Shown here: one piece after another, positions 37,554-47,988 of the stretch
Layout: every line of letters begins with the position of its first letter
Position numbering within the stretch: position 1 is the first letter of the stretch
Assembly (NCBI GenBank): GCA_038501625.1
Contig: JAZAYU010000081.1
Span: forward strand, 2,294,001-2,358,000
Reading direction: 5' to 3'
DNA from: Corbicula japonica
Lineage: Eukaryota > Mollusca > Bivalvia > Venerida > Cyrenidae
DNA: 64,000 nucleotides
Notes under the pieces: generated by a model
Databases searched by the model: none
Told to the model about the DNA's origin: nothing
What the model saw: only the letters and a program-made list of their open reading frames with translations
Made by a program: the position numbers and the translations under genes

Positions 37554-38844
37554 TTTGTTAAATCGAAGGAGAATATTGCAGATATAAAAAATACCCCTTC
37601 AAATTCAAAATGAGGAGAAAATATCCCCTTAAAATCCCGAATACCCTCTATGAAAAATGTAAGGGGGTAAAATACCCTTTGGAAAAAAAATAAGGGGGTA
37701 ATTACCCTTTACCCTTAAAAATTATCTGGAGCTCTGTTCAATGTATATCTGACATGTGGATTTTTTCTACCAAAATGGCCTTGCCACTTGTTACAGACAA
37801 ATAAATGATGTCAGCTATAACTGGTATATAATCCGTTTGAATTCAAATAGTACTGTTAATTTTTACAAGACTTTGATAAGTTATATCAAATATTGAAACC
37901 TTATTTTATATCGATAAGGCGAACTTTTATACTGAAATCTTTTCAAAGACTTTAATCTTAATCTAATGTTATAGCTAGCTCTACAAAAATGCATTTTTTT
38001 TAAACTTCCGTATCAAGTCTTCACAAAACAACATTTAAAATCATATTTTAGAGCATTTTCTTTTACATTTTTGAAAAGAATTACCCGTTGTAAATGTTTT
38101 ATTAAAAGATCCCAATTCAACGATCTTTGCAATGGGGAATATTCCTACCCAATTTTCTGTTAGGATTCATGGATATTTGAGTACTCGGATACTCGCCTCA
38201 GCACTAGTTTTCACTAGACAAACACATCAATTTTGGTTTGTTTTGATAGCCTATGATAATCAATCTATCCACACGGAATTTACTATCAATACCAAGTTAA
38301 CTGGAAATTTGCATAAGACATGAGTAAGGTAAATAATAAAAGTTCAATTTTGTAAGTGTAACTATCAACACACTTTTTAAAAAAGACATACAAAAAATAT
38401 TTCATGAATCTTACCAAATCTGGTATAATCAACACCTCCTTCCTTACAATATACAGTACAGGAATTCAATGCTGGATTGTATTGTGTCCACCAAACTCGG
38501 TTGGGGCAAGACATTCCCATTTCCAGATGCTGTACAATTAAAATGTTGTAAAAAGCTGTACAATTAAAACTATAGTACACAGATCCCTACAATACATTGT
38601 ATACTCCCATCTCCAAGGACCAACTATGTTCTGTTTCTAAGGAAAGAGGAGATACATTGTATGGATGTAGTGTAGTGCCTATGTATAAGTATTAATTAAT
38701 ATATATCCTCCCCTCTTTGAATACTCATTATACTATAATAGTTATACCCCTTTTGATGATAATGTACAGTTTAAAGAAATGTAGTTTTGTGGGTACAAAA
38801 TCAGTGTTGATATTATCAGTTATCTGGTTTGTTTCTTATTATAG
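37554..38844. other. Intron or upstream DNA of the PPxY gene
   Basis: No gene. GGGGGTAAAATACCC-type repeats at 37600-37720. 38228-38295 is an inverted copy of 27345-27402 (TAGTAAATTC-GTGTGGATAG and CTATCAAAACAAA words), the outermost inverted pair around the 27-38 kb stack. Confidence 0.4.
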
Positions 38845-38963
38845 ATCAAAATCAACAGTACTCAGGCCCTCCTCCATCATATGAGGAGGTGCAGGCTATG
38901 TCGGGAGGGGCTCCATACCCCCTACAACCTCCATACCCACAGCAACAGGGCTTCAAATATGAT
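38845..38963 (+). CDS. PPxY protein exon with the PPSY motif
   Basis: Two bases, then 39 codons: QNQQYSGPPPSYEEVQAMSG, GAPYPLQPPYPQQQGFKYD. Acceptor ttattatag, donor gtaagt, phase 0 at the 3' end. Confidence 0.85.
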
Positions 38964-41900
38964 GTAAGTACTGCAGATTCTTTTATATTTGTGGGGATGA
39001 AATGCTGAAGTGTTTGGTAAAATGGAATTTTAATACAGGTTTGGAATTGACACATTTGTAGTGATACTGCAATCATAATACATAATATCCTATGCACATG
39101 TTTATTTATAAAATTTTCCTTTTTATGCCCCCACAAAGTGGGAGGCATGTAGAGTTGCACGCGTCTGTACATCCATGCATCTGTTCATACATCTCCCAAA
39201 TCTTGTGGCATCAACTCCTCATAAACTATCAGGCAGATTTCTTTCAAACTTTCACAGATGATCAAGCAGGATGTGTAAATGATCGTTAAAAAGGATTTTT
39301 TCCTGGGACCTTGTTGGCTCGACTATTCGAAGAATAGGGGAGCTATCCTACTCGCCCCGGTGTCGGTGTCGGCGTCGGCGTCTCCGTCCGTTAAACAAAA
39401 AATGCACTTTGGTCCATAACTTGAAAAGTACTTGAGATATCAACTTGAAACTTGGAATATATATTTACCATCAAATTCTACATCATTACCAACAAGACCC
39501 ATAACTCTGCTACCAATATTTTTTAACTTATCCCCCTTTTGCACTTAATTTTGCGTTGAGCAAAATATGCACTTGGCTCATAACTTTGGAACTACTTGAG
39601 ATATTAAGAGGTTATTAACCGGTGTTCAAGGGCCGGGAGGTGATATCGGCCCGGAAGAGCAATATGTTGCTCTGCCGGGCCGATATCACCTCCCGGCCCT
39701 TGAACACCGGTTTATAACCTTTTTATTACATGTGCCGGGCTGATATCAAAGTCTGCCATTTTAATGCTCTTTAATTCAAAAATTAACTGAGCACTTGTCT
39801 ATTCGTTAATTAACTACGTCACAATGAATGCTTTCGCTACTACGTCATTAAGAGTTTTGTGACGTAATTAAAGATTGTTTACATTTTCAAACTGTAACAG
39901 AGGAAGTTGCTGTCAGTTGATTTTTTTAGTTTTATTTGGTTTTAAGTGATTATGTCTTCGGACGATTTGATAAAATTGTGCTCGATATGAGATTGGGAAA
40001 ATTTGAGTTCTGGAAGTATTTTACAGCGGTATGGGTATGTAAAGGCTGTTATTTGTGAGTGTTTCATTCTCATAACGCTGCTGGGAGCTTCAATTCAACA
40101 AAAACACAATGAATCATGTCTTGTTTTAAAGAATAATAGGCCTATGCCTAAAGAAAATATGAAGGAACATGATTCTGGAAATACAGTGCTTTTTGTTCTT
40201 GGTTGTCCCCAGGTATGTACAATTTCTCCATGTTTCTCTTGTCATTTTGTCGCTCTTAGAAATATATCTTATGTAAGCATGCAAGTTCTTTTTTAAATAT
40301 GCTACTTCTTGCATCTAGCTCCAAAAGACTTGAATGGGACTCGATCGATTCAATCGTCGCCATCTTGAAATGTAAAAGTTCAATTCTGTATCAATGGTTA
40401 CCATGTGCAAAAATTCGTGATACGGGATTTCTGCCCGCGATATCAGGTTTTCGGCCCGCGATATCAGGTTTTCGGCCCGCCCTTTATCATGAAAAGTACC
40501 CGGGCATTTTGGTCATTATTTGTTACTATTTATAGTAACACATGTAATAATGCCTTGAAACTTGAAATATATATTCACCATCAAAATCTACATCATAACC
40601 AACAATACCCATAACCCTGCTTCCAATATTTTTCAAGTTATGCCCCTTTTCACTTAAATTTTGTGTTAAGCAAAATATGCACTTGGCCTATAACTTTGAA
40701 ACCACTTGAGATATCACCTTGAAACTTAGAATTTATATTCACCATCAAAATCTATGTCATTATCAACAAGACCCATAACTCTGCTACCAATATTTTTCAA
40801 GTTATGCCCCTTTTCACTTATGCAGTTCTCTCATAACTTTTTAACAACTAGAGATATTACTTTGAAACTTGAAATATATGTATGACATCAGTTTCTCAAT
40901 CATTATCAACAAGACCCATAACTCTGCCTGAAATATTTCTTTAAGTTATGCCCCTTTTGAACTTAGTTTTTGCATTAGACTAAATATGCCCTTGATCCAT
41001 AACTTTGAAACAACATGAGATATTAACTTCAGACTTAGAATATACATGTATTGTCACTATGATAATCTTTACCATAACCACCAAGACCCAAACCTCTGCT
41101 ACAGTTTTATAAAATTTATGTCCTTTTTAAAATAGATTTTGTTTTTAAGTTTTTATGCACTTGGCCCATAACTTTGAAACTAATACAGATATCATCTTCT
41201 AACTTGAAAAACATTTTCACCATCATAATCTAGATCACTTTCACTTGACCTACTGTATGATTTTTCAAGTAATGCTTTTTTTTTTCATTTCAGTTCTTTT
41301 TCTGTAACATTACTGAAGTAATTGATATTGAACTTAAAGTATATTTCTCCAATCATAAATTACTAACAAGTTGTTTTAACTCTTCCAAAAATATTTCATA
41401 GTTATTCCCCTTTTTAGTTCAATATTTATGGAACATTTTGGAATTATTTCTGTTATTTAAAATTACTTTCTCCCATTCACTTGTTAAAACTATTCCTGAT
41501 TGGACATGAATGTTTGGCCATAATTGTAATTGTTTTAATCTTCAAATTGCATTTGCTTCAAATGATTCGAATAGCCGAGCGCGCTGTCTCCTCGGACAGC
41601 TCTTGTTTACCAGAGATATGTCCCTTTGTTGTTGTAGAAGTAAGGACATCAGTGTCCAAGGACGCATTCTATTTTTTATTTGAATTATCCACAAATTCCA
41701 CTAAATTTTTACTTCACAAATAGAACTGAATTTGAAGTCGCATGTAATTTTCAAAAGTCAGCTGTTGGCCTTTTCCATTAGTTAAATGTATCAAATTCTT
41801 ATTATTGTCATTTGAATTTGTATGGCATTCAATCTTTGTCTACTGTGTGTGGTTTAATGTACAGCGATATTTGTTGTAATCTCCAACTAACAAACTCTTA

Positions 41901-44900
41901 ACCCTTTCCTTCATAGACACACCTTTATTGCGTGGGCGAACAGTTTAGATCCGTGCTGTCTGATGTGCCAGCTGATCTGGATCTACACTGGTCACACATG
42001 CTTTGAATTGCGTAGATATGGAGAAAAGGGTTAATAAATTTTGATCCTGTGCATGTAGACAATTTTATAATATTAAATATTTGATGGTTGGCAAAAAAGT
42101 CCGAACTGGACACAGAACAGACATGTTAAATAGTAACTATGGTAACACAGGATCTAAATTGTTACTTTGGTAACATATGATCTTATATTTCAGGGTTACG
42201 GAGCCCCTCCTTACCCTACACAGCAAGGTGGTGGTCAGATGCCTTACCCACAGCAGCTCTCGTATCCCTACAATCAAGGTAAGAGCATTACCCGCAGCAG
42301 CTCTCGTATCCCTACAATCAAGGTAAGAGCATTACCCGCAGCAGCTCTCATATCCCTACACACAAGGTAAGAGCATTACCCACAGCAGCTCTTGTATCCC
42401 TACAATCAAGGTAAAAGCATTAGGTTTTATAAGACACCGATCATCATAAGACTTATGAGATTATATGAATCTTTCATGTCATTGTTGTTATTTTTAAAAA
42501 GACATGATTCTAAAACATTTTACGATAAATTTGCCAAAATTTGTTTTTTATCTGTTTAGGAGCACTTAACTAAGATACCCCTCGTTTCAGTAACAAATCA
42601 GATAGTCCAAAACAGAGCATGTGATATTTTTTAGTGTTTCCATGGGTCATTTCACTGCTTTTCCAAAATGTCATATGTATATTAGAATTACAGCAATGAT
42701 GTGCTAGAGGCAAAGATTATAAGTATCTTGCATGAGTGTTAGGTGAAGGTGGAAAAATCTGTCACCGAGGGGGAACTGTTTTGTGGGAACGAGGCTCTGC
42801 CTCGTTCCCGCCAAAACAGTTCACCCGAGGTGACAGATTTTTCTAGCTTTACCGAATGTTTCATGCAAGATACTTTTTCTTGCATACCTTTTACTGTTCA
42901 TAACATTTGTGTTCATGTATACAAACTAAATTTTGTTTCCTTACTCTGAAATATTGACGTTAACATAAACCTTATTTTCTTAGTGACATCACTAACTTCA
43001 ATAAATTACGTCAGATACTTAAGACGTGACGTCACTCGTGTAGCACGCGAATGTTATCTTTTCCCTAGGGAAAAGATAACATTTTCTTTCCTCGGTAAAA
43101 CATGCGGAAATACTTATGCGGTATGCAAGAAACAAAAATCTTGTCAAGGGAGACAACTGTAGCATATGGTGCTGAGGCTCTGTGGAGCTACCATCACCAT
43201 AGTTTATTAGTGAGATTATTCATTTTTACCAAATTTAGGATTTTATTTCTTGCATATTCAAATGATGGGAAAAAACCAGCATGTTCAACAATTTACTGAT
43301 GATTTTGTTGTAATATTGTGCTAAGCTTTGCATTGTAGTAACATTTTCATGTTAACAGTGATGTCAATAATGTAATCAATAATATAATTTGTTAATGTCA
43401 GCGAGCTGTTTTTCCCTAATGCAATATACATTTAAGCCATGTGTGCACATAAACCAGTAGTGCATATAGTACATCATAACTTTCATAAGTACATGAATTA
43501 TTACAGTTACACAAGTATAATTATTTAGAAAATGTTTCATAACCTCCTATAAATATCCATTGAAGAAATGGGTCATTTCCCCCACAAATTGTGGCTTTGC
43601 ATGTACAAAATTAATTTTTTTCAGGTGTCCCCAACACATATCCTTATGGTGACCCAGGGCAACCTACACCCCCACCCCCAGGCTCAGCTTCTTATAATCC
43701 TCAGGGTGGGGTCATTTTGAATGGAAGAAATCCTGCATCAGTATGTAGTCAATTCGGTACTTTATTCTTAAAAAGCTTTATATTTTGTTGCTTATTATAA
43801 ATACATGAACAATTTTTAGTGTCCTATGCATCTTGGTATCAATAAATAGATTTAACCCTTTATTCTGTGTATGTGGGTTTTGTCATGTTTGTGACCAATG
43901 TAGATTTAAATTAGTCGACACGTCTGTGTCATCTGATCTGGATCTACATTGTTCGCTTCTTGGATTGAAAAACAAAATGAACCAAAAGGCATGGATGTGC
44001 CAGCTGATCTGTATCTCAACTGTTTACAGAAATATCCCATGTTGTAAAGGGTTAAATAGCATGTGTAAAGATCATTTATTTTATATAAACTTTACAACCC
44101 AGGAATTTCAATTAAAGCAACACCTGCAGCATGCATAAATAGTGCTGCTTTTTTACACTATAAAGTTATGTCAAAGAAAATAAAGTGAAGATACTCCCTT
44201 TCATTTATTAATAAGCACTTTTAACCTTTTTCTCCATGAAAAGTGCACCAGTGTAGATCTGTGCAGTCTACTGTCAAGTGCTTATATGTGCAGCCTTATC
44301 AGGATCTACACCATTCTCTTTTTGGTCAGAGAAACATAATGAACCTCAAAGCGAACAATAAGGATCCTTGTCAGACTGCACAGATATATAGTCTTATCAG
44401 GATCTGTGCACAAGGTTATAAAACTGAGCATGGAAACCAGTCTCAAATCTCAAGCATCTGATTGGCTGAAATGTTGACCAGTTGCCATTTCAGCCAATCA
44501 GATGCTTGAGATTTGAGACTGGTTTCCAATATCAGCTTAATAACCTTCAGCCCTACACTGGTTGCACATGGGATATAATCCATATCCATGGAATAAAGGG
44601 TTGAAATTTAATTAAGGAATGATTCTTATTTTGGTGCGGTTCATGCAGATTGGACGTGCACGCGAGAGCTGGCAAATCCATAAAGCACGCTAGCGCTTTA
44701 TGGTAAATTTGCCAGCTCTCGCGTGCACGTCCAATCTGCATGAACCACACCAAAATAAGAATCATTACTTATATTTACATTTTATTCATTTTTTTTTCTT
44801 TAAATAAACTTAAGTCGAACGCTTTCAAAAATTAGTATTAAGTGAAAAGGGGGAGTAATACGTGGGAGTTTTCAATAGTAACAGCCATGACGTTACTGAC

Positions 44901-45296
44901 GTCATTACGGGTCATGCGGTTCATGCAAAATGAACCGAATTTTTTTTAACGAAGAAATCAATAGGAATGTAAATATGAACAGTTGTCTAATGTCAGACTC
45001 CAGATCCTGAGAATGTGGGTTAAATCTCACCAGGGATGAGATTCATCAAAAGTTTCCCAAGTCCACAAGCGGCATTGAGCATGATGAAGAAACTTTTAAG
45101 AACTTAATAATAGATAGTAATGTGTGTAAACCAAGTTCTATTCCATGCATGACTATTATAGCTTTATTCTGTTTTCATCTGTTTTCAGTTGCTTGGAATG
45201 AATGACATGCAGCGGCGACGCAGAGTGTTCATTTTCATTTTTGTGTTTATAGCGATATGCTTGTTCATTTACTTCTTAACCAGAATTATCCTGTAA
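38845..45296 (+). CDS. Proline/tyrosine-rich PPxY protein with C-terminal membrane anchor
   Basis: I do not recognise an exact family. Exons 38845-38963, 42194-42278, 43625-43740 and 45189-45296 (stop) have GT-AG borders and matching phases. The cytosolic part is Pro, Tyr, Gln and Gly rich: GPPPSYEEV contains PPSY, a PPxY motif of the kind bound by WW domains such as those of NEDD4-type ubiquitin ligases; APPYP, QPPYP and PTPPPP follow. The end is QRRRR, then about 18 hydrophobic residues (VFIFIFVFIAICLFIYFL), then TRIIL. With no signal peptide seen, this predicts a tail-anchored or type II protein with its bulk in the cytosol, perhaps an endosomal ligase adaptor (inference). The 5' end enters in phase 1, so a short start exon is needed; a candidate is at 36683. 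A second last exon lies at 49378. About 140-160 residues in all. Confidence 0.82.
39117..39290 (+). mobile_element. HINE-like 5'-end fragment
   Basis: TATGCCCCCACAAAGTGGGA then GGCATGTAGAGTTGCACGCG: a short terminal hairpin as in the other elements, without a core. A second fragment is at 45434-45490 (GACCCTGTAAAGTGGGAGTC). Confidence 0.5.
39603..40550 (+). mobile_element. Hairpin element copy B (nearly uninterrupted)
   Basis: Hairpin 39610-39720, then TACGTCAC, TACGTCA and GTGACGTA motifs (39815-39866), a spliced-looking segment with a donor (GTTGTCCCCAG then gtatgt, about 40213), the reverse-strand start-like AAGATGGCGACGATTGAATC (about 40366), and the triple GATATCAGGTTTTCGGCCCG block. 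It looks like a non-autonomous element carrying promoter/first-exon-like DNA on both strands. No known protein. Confidence 0.65.
39610..39720. repeat. Long hairpin B
   Basis: GGTTATTAACCGGTGTTCAA ... TTGAACACCGGTTTATAACC with GGGAGGTGATATCGGCCCGG inverted inside. Confidence 0.92.
41902..42030. mobile_element. TTAA-type MITE, internally deleted, 129 bp
   Basis: TTAA at 41898-41901 and 42031-42034; CCCTTTCCTTCATAGACACA to ATGGAGAAAAGGG. The central part is missing. Confidence 0.85.
42194..42278 (+). CDS. PPxY protein exon, donor copied in tandem
   Basis: GYGAPPYPTQQGGGQMPYPQ then QLSYPYNQ plus one base. Acceptor atttcag; donor gtaaga at 42279. The exon's last ~38 bases and its donor are repeated three more times downstream in a 44-bp array. 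Only the first donor keeps the protein open. Confidence 0.85.
42279..42422 (+). repeat. 44-bp tandem repeat carrying duplicated 5' splice sites
   Basis: Units of 44 bp place GT donors at 42279, 42323, 42367 and 42411. The first three read gtaaga, the fourth gtaaaa. Because 44 is not a multiple of three, donors 2 and 3 shift the frame. Donor 4 restores it only after a TAA at about 42368. Confidence 0.9.
42721..42875. repeat. Long hairpin D
   Basis: Outer arms AAGTATCTTGCATGA / TCATGCAAGATACTT, inner AAAATCTGTCACC / GGTGACAGATTTTT and GGGAACGAGGC / GCCTCGTTCCC around a short TCT loop. Confidence 0.9.
43027..43080. promoter_or_regulatory. TGACGTCA motif and 28-bp perfect palindrome
   Basis: TGACGTCA at 43027-43034; 43053-43080 reads GTTATCTTTTCCCT followed by its exact reverse complement. 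Both lie 155-205 bp from hairpin D. Confidence 0.6.
43625..43740 (+). CDS. PPxY protein exon 3 of those visible
   Basis: Completes Gly, then VPNTYPYGDPGQPTPPPPGS, ASYNPQGGVILNGRNPAS. Acceptor ttttttcag, donor gtatgt, phase 0. It can join either last exon. Confidence 0.85.
43854..44052. mobile_element. TTAA-type MITE
   Basis: TTTAACCCTTTATTCTGTGT, GTGACCAATGTAGAT, CATCTGATCTGGATCTACAT, GATGTGCCAGCTGATCTG, ending GTAAAGGGTTAA. Confidence 0.72.
44224..44604. mobile_element. TTAA-type MITE with a nested CCAAT-hairpin MITE
   Basis: Family blocks at 44250-44405 and 44555-44603 (ATGGAATAAAGGGTTGAA) are split by a hairpin MITE at 44411-44549 (ATCTGATTGGCTGAAATG and inverse). Confidence 0.72.
44618..44767. 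repeat. Long hairpin E
   Basis: Arms of about 72 bp: AATGATTCTTATTTTGGTG / CACCAAAATAAGAATCATT, and GCACGCGAGAGCTGGCAAAT inverted, around a GCACGCTAGCGC centre. TGACGTCA lies at 44897-44904. Confidence 0.92.
44985..45140 (+). repeat. tRNA-derived SINE, truncated head
   Basis: B-box region TGGGTTAAATCTCACCAGGG then GATGAGATTCATCAAAAG, matching the body of the SINE at 10602-10805. Confidence 0.6.
45189..45296 (+). CDS. PPxY protein last exon, anchor version A
   Basis: LLGMNDMQRRRRVFIFIFVF, IAICLFIYFLTRIIL and stop TAA. Four arginines precede a single hydrophobic span, with a short basic tail. Acceptor gttttcag. AATAAA at 46361-46366 may serve this form. Confidence 0.85.
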   Translation: MLGMNDMQRRRRVFIFIFVFIAICLFIYFLTRIIL

Positions 45297-45566
45297 CCGG
45301 TGAGCATCTTGCACTGTAGGACTGTGATGTATTGTTTGCAATCTTTTATACTTTCTGTGGAACAGGTTTGAACAGGTTTGAAACACAGTCTAGCAATGCA
45401 GCCACTATTTAAACCGAACTCTATTCATACCATGTTTTTTATGACCCTGTAAAGTGGGAGTCATAAAGAGTTGCACATGTCTATACTCAAGCTATATTCA
45501 GAAGTTCCTAAGACAGGTCATCCATCTTGTATGTTACAGCAAGGCTGTGTTTGACCCTTTACTTAA

Positions 45567-45762
45567 CCCTTTCCTCCATAGTCACACCTTTATTCCATGG
45601 GCAAACACTGTAGATCCAGATCAGCTGGCACATCCATGCCTTCTGATCAGGATCTGCACTGTTTGCTTTTTTATTCGTTAAGTTATTTTGACCAAAATGC
45701 AAACAGTGCATATCAGACACTGGTAGCACATGGATAAAAAAGTGTATTTATGGAGGAAAGGG
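45567..45762. mobile_element. TTAA-type MITE in the PPxY 3' region
   Basis: TTAA at 45563-45566 and 45763-45766; CCCTTTCCTCCATAGTCACA at the left, TATGGAGGAAAGGG at the right. Confidence 0.85.
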
Positions 45763-45766
45763 TTAA

Positions 45767-46133
45767 TATATACATTTTAACAGTGAAGATCCAGATCAGC
45801 TGGAACATCCATGCAATCTGATCAGGATCTACACTGTTTGCTTCTTGGACAGATATAACCTACCATAACATATCAAAAAGCAAACAGTGTAGATTGCCAT
45901 CAGGAGGCTCATATGTGCCAGCTGATTTAGATCTATACTGCTTGCTCTTGGATAACAGCCATTGCCCAAGGTTATAAAATTGAGCATGGAAACCAGTCTC
46001 AAATCTCAAGCATCTGATTGGCTGAAATGGCGACTGGTCGCCATTTCAGCCAATCAGATGCTTGAGATTTGAGACTGGTTTCTAATCTCAGCTTTATAAC
46101 CTTGGGGCCATATCCCATAGAGTATAGGGTTAA
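45767..46133. mobile_element. TTAA-type MITE with nested CCAAT-hairpin MITE
   Basis: Family blocks 45780-45960 and the end ATAGAGTATAGGGTTAA; the hairpin MITE at 45967-46105 has perfect arms around CGACTGGTCG. Confidence 0.72.
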
Positions 46134-47745
46134 ACCTTCCCATTTTCATTTATTCAAATGTCTGTAACCATAAGTGTTTATTGGTTGCTAAGACTAGTTC
46201 TCTCATTTGTCTACAAGTCTTTGTCAACTATTGTCTTATGTATTACATGTATAATTATGTGCTTATTGTGAATAGAGTTTAAACTAACCAGAAATTTATT
46301 TATGTGTTGAAATATGATTTAGATAGTTTTCTGTAAATTATTGTCAGGCTTAGTATGAATAATAAATAATCCTTACACAATACATATCACACCCCTGAGC
46401 GGGTGACAAAGGTGGGTGACAGAAAGGGGACAGTGAATATGATCAACTTAAGGAAAGTAATTTTGACCAGGGCAAAAGCTGAGTTAATCTTTACTTTCAA
46501 GACTGTTGGAAATATCAGTTGTTGCCCTTGCATGGCTATTATTTTTATTTTTTACAAAACCAAAATGTTCACCACTATCTGTGCAGTCATTTTGAGTGTT
46601 ATTTCAGAGATCTTAATTTTAGCAATGTGAACATTGTGTATGACAGTAAACTGTTACATGGCTCAACATATGATTTTATATTGAGAATCTTTATGTATTT
46701 TAAAATGAGTTTTAATTGATAGATATTAGCAGTACCATACCTGCCAGGAAAGTTGTCTCCCTTACCAATATTCAGTCTTAACCTGTTTCATTAATGTAAT
46801 TGATGAAACTTAACTTAAGTTTGGGCTGGTCCATTCAAAGTTCATATGATTGTTTTGCAGAAAGTATTACTGAAGATCTTTTTTGGACCTGGGTCTACAC
46901 TAGTCACAGATGTGTCTTAAACTGTTCTGAGCACCTAAAGGTTTGAAAATGTGATGTCATTTTTTCAATCTGCACCAAATTCTCATTGGGTTTGTATGGA
47001 AAAGAAAATCTTACTCATTTCAAAAGAGCACTTTGCAAGTCTACAATTTGTTTTTTACTGTGGAATCTCATAATTTGGGTTGGTGATTTTCATGTATTTT
47101 CGGGGCTTATCTTTACTGCCAGTAGAAGGGGCCCATGCCCTACAGTTTTGGGGAAAATAGATGATTTCTTCTTTGAAGGGAAATGAAAAAAAAACCCTAA
47201 TGTAAAGTTACGTTTCAAAAAATGGTTATAAATGCATGATTTTGATGAAATTTTCTTTGGAGAAAGCACCTGTAAATCACTAAATAAAGAAGGAAAGAAA
47301 GCCCTGATTTTACATTAGGGCAATTAAACATATTTAAACCATCAGCCAAACTTCAGTTTGCTTTATTGTGTCGTACACATACATGTACCTCGACAATGTG
47401 CAAATGTAATCTAAAACAAAATCACCATATAAGGCTTGTGAACAAATTAAAACTAGCCATATTATATGATACCGCAATATTATGTTTAAAAAAAAACAAC
47501 AACTTCATATTTTTCGTTACTACAAATTAGTTTTATGTATTACCAGTAGTATGTATCCAGTGATACATGTAATTCCTTTATTAAGTGATTAAGAAATGTT
47601 TATATTCAAGGTTGTTATAGCATTGTATTCCTGATAAAAAACTATTATGCAAAAGGACATACAAGATAGATGTATATAATTATGTATGTTAACTTTTTGA
47701 TTCCTGGTTATAGACATATTCAACCATTAGCCTCAAAAAATTATT
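46134..47745. other. Intergenic or 3' region, no gene seen
   Basis: Contains the candidate poly(A) signal at 46361-46366. Short open stretches at 46403-46630 and 46986-47186 show no recognisable domain. Nothing else found. Confidence 0.4.
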
Positions 47746-47749
47746 TTAA

Positions 47750-47984
47750 CCCTTTCTTCTACATAATATGCATTTTTACGCATGTGCGAGCAGTGTAGAT
47801 CCAGATCAGCTGGCACATCTGTGCTGTCTGATCAGGATCTGCACTGGTTGCTTTTTGGCCAGAAATAACCTAATAAATTAAATAGCGAACAGTGCAGATC
47901 CTGATCAGACGATACGGATGTGCTGGCTGATCTGGATCTACACTGTTCAGACATGCCATAAAGGTGTGTATATGGAGGAAAGGG
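47750..47984. mobile_element. TTAA-type MITE, full-length reference copy (235 bp)
   Basis: TTAA at 47746-47749 and 47985-47988. Left CCCTTTCTTCTACATAATAT, right TATATGGAGGAAAGGG; two internal inverted pairs (GTGTAGATCCAGATCAGC with GCTGATCTGGATCTACAC; AGACGATACGGATGTGC region). TTAA plus CCC termini are piggyBac hallmarks. Confidence 0.88.
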
Positions 47985-47988
47985 TTAA

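Larger units (their letters stand above)
39314..41607 (+). mobile_element. HINE-like element interrupted by hairpin element B
   Basis: 5' GGCTCGACTATTCGAAGAAT, then GTGTCGGTGTCGGCGTCGGC, core units sharing ATAACTTTGAAAC, CAAGACCCATAACTCTGCTA and AAGTTATGCCCCTTTT, then 3' TTCGAATAGCCGAGC (41566-41580), the hairpin GCTGTC/GACAGC (41583-41600) and TCTTGTT. The ends are inverted relative to each other. Confidence 0.72.

Noticed and set aside
42167..42370. Read-through frame past the exon at 42194
   Set aside because: It starts upstream of the acceptor and runs through duplicated donors into a TAA; the spliced form joins exon 43625 in phase.
43102..43299. Possible short coding frame after the palindrome
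   Set aside because: No conserved motif, no splice context, intronic position in the PPxY gene.
44618..44767. microRNA precursor
   Set aside because: The arms are too long and too perfect, and the locus belongs to a group of DNA-level inverted repeats; small RNAs are possible but not evident from sequence.
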